A program made the position numbers and the translations under genes. DNA of 7,183 bases from NCBI GenBank assembly GCA_910584735.1, contig CAJUBM010000131.1:1-7183 (forward strand). The letters run 5' to 3'. Source of the stretch: an uncultured Muribaculaceae bacterium. GTDB taxonomy: Bacteria; Bacteroidota; Bacteroidia; Bacteroidales; Muribaculaceae. The notes beneath the pieces were generated by a model, which ran no database searches, had not been told where the DNA came from, and worked only from the letters and a program-made list of their open reading frames with translations. This document shows, piece after piece, positions 6,572 through 7,183 of the stretch (positions within the stretch are counted from its first letter, which is position 1; each line of letters starts with the position of its first letter).

Positions 6572-7183
6572 TCAGTCGATAGCCTCGTCAGCAGGATAGC
6601 CGCCCATTTCGCGAATGGCGTTCTTAAGCATAACGTACTGCTGGAAAAGATGGTTCACGGGTACCTCGTCCTTGGTGTAGTCGTGCATCGGGCTCTTGAG
6701 GAAGAAGCTCAGGAAGCGCTGTATGCCGTAGCGTCCGTTACGTGCTGCAAGGTCACTGAGGAGCACCAGGTCAAGGCACAGAGGGGCGGCAAGGATGGAG
6801 TCACGGCAGAGGAAGTTGATCTTGATCTGCATCGGGTAGCCCATCCAGCCGAAGATGTCGATGTTGTCCCATCCCTCCTTGTTATCGTTGCGGGGGGGAT
6901 AGTAGTTGATACGTACCTTGTGGTAGTAGTCTGTGTAGAGATCGGGCTGCTCTTCCGGCACGAGGATTGACTCGAGGGTGGAGAGCTTCGAAACCTCCTT
7001 GGTACGGAAGTTGGCGGGTTCGTCGAGCACCAGGCCGTCACGGTTACCGAGGATGTTGGTCGAGAACCATCCGCTCAGACCCAGACAGCGTGTGCCGATG
7101 ATGGGGGCGAAGCCCGACTTAACGAGGGTCTGGCCGGTCTTGAAGTCCTTGCCGGCGATAGGCATCTTGGTCTTCTCGGCGAG
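6572..7183 (-). CDS. ino1: Inositol-3-phosphate synthase, C-terminal part (partial, start beyond window)
   Basis: The reading frame stays open through the right edge (codons for LAEKTK precede the Met at 7165), so this is the last 203 residues of a longer gene and 7165 is not its start. The protein converts D-glucose 6-phosphate to 1L-myo-inositol 3-phosphate using NAD, in the cytoplasm. Highly conserved family segments are visible: IAGKDFKTGQT, GWFSTNILGNRDG, KTKEVSKL, HKVRINYYPPR, DNKEGWDNIDIFGW and NFLCRDSILAAP. These include the lysine-rich active-site stretches typical of the family, and nothing looks broken. In Bacteroidetes this enzyme supplies inositol for inositol phospholipids and inositol sphingolipids. 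An intrinsic terminator follows 23 bp after the stop, so it is unlikely to be co-transcribed with the amylase downstream. Identification is very secure from motif identity; the N-terminal NAD-binding part lies outside the window. Confidence 0.96.
   Translation of the reverse strand, partial: LAEKTKMPIAGKDFKTGQTLVKSGFAPIIGTRCLGLSGWFSTNILGNRDGLVLDEPANFRTKEVSKLSTLESILVPEEQPDLYTDYYHKVRINYYPPRNDNKEGWDNIDIFGWMGYPMQIKINFLCRDSILAAPLCLDLVLLSDLAARNGRYGIQRFLSFFLKSPMHDYTKDEVPVNHLFQQYVMLKNAIREMGGYPADEAID

Overview
The window looks like a chromosomal segment of a gut Bacteroidales bacterium, possibly Muribaculaceae-like. The evidence is indirect. There are two secreted GH13 amylase-family enzymes of Bacteroidetes architecture, a GLUG-repeat surface protein, and C-terminal tails resembling type IX secretion (T9SS) sorting domains. 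Starts lack strong Shine-Dalgarno sites, and one TAnnTTTG-type -7 element is present. Coding GC is moderate to high and the spacers are AT-richer. The exact taxon is inference.

All four genes lie on the minus strand, so transcription runs right to left. At the right edge (6572-7183) is the 3' part of an inositol-3-phosphate synthase gene. It ends in an intrinsic terminator (6519-6548), which separates it from the rest. Next comes an 841-residue multidomain secreted GH13 enzyme (3928-6453). A 485-bp spacer (3443-3927) follows, rich in inverted repeats. Then comes a probable two-gene operon from a promoter near 3542-3549: a 534-residue secreted GLUG-repeat protein (1838-3442) and, 36 bp downstream, a 573-residue secreted GH13 alpha-amylase-like enzyme (80-1801). 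The last 79 bases at the left edge hold no recognisable gene or terminator.

The three central genes look like an extracellular or cell-surface alpha-glucan utilisation set. Both enzymes keep the complete GH13 catalytic triad and carry Sec signal peptides. The GLUG protein and the larger enzyme share a homologous N-terminal domain and both end in T9SS-like tails. This suggests a non-catalytic glucan-binding or adhesive partner placed with the amylases. No SusC/SusD pair or regulator lies in the window.

The least explained part is the spacer at 3443-3927. It contains a 41-bp perfect GC-rich inverted repeat around an AT-rich 69-base centre, a second 15-bp perfect hairpin, and an 11-bp outer inverted repeat enclosing both. 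A 16-bp near-identical motif borders the right side of each hairpin. This resembles a small non-autonomous mobile or repetitive extragenic element rather than an ordinary terminator.
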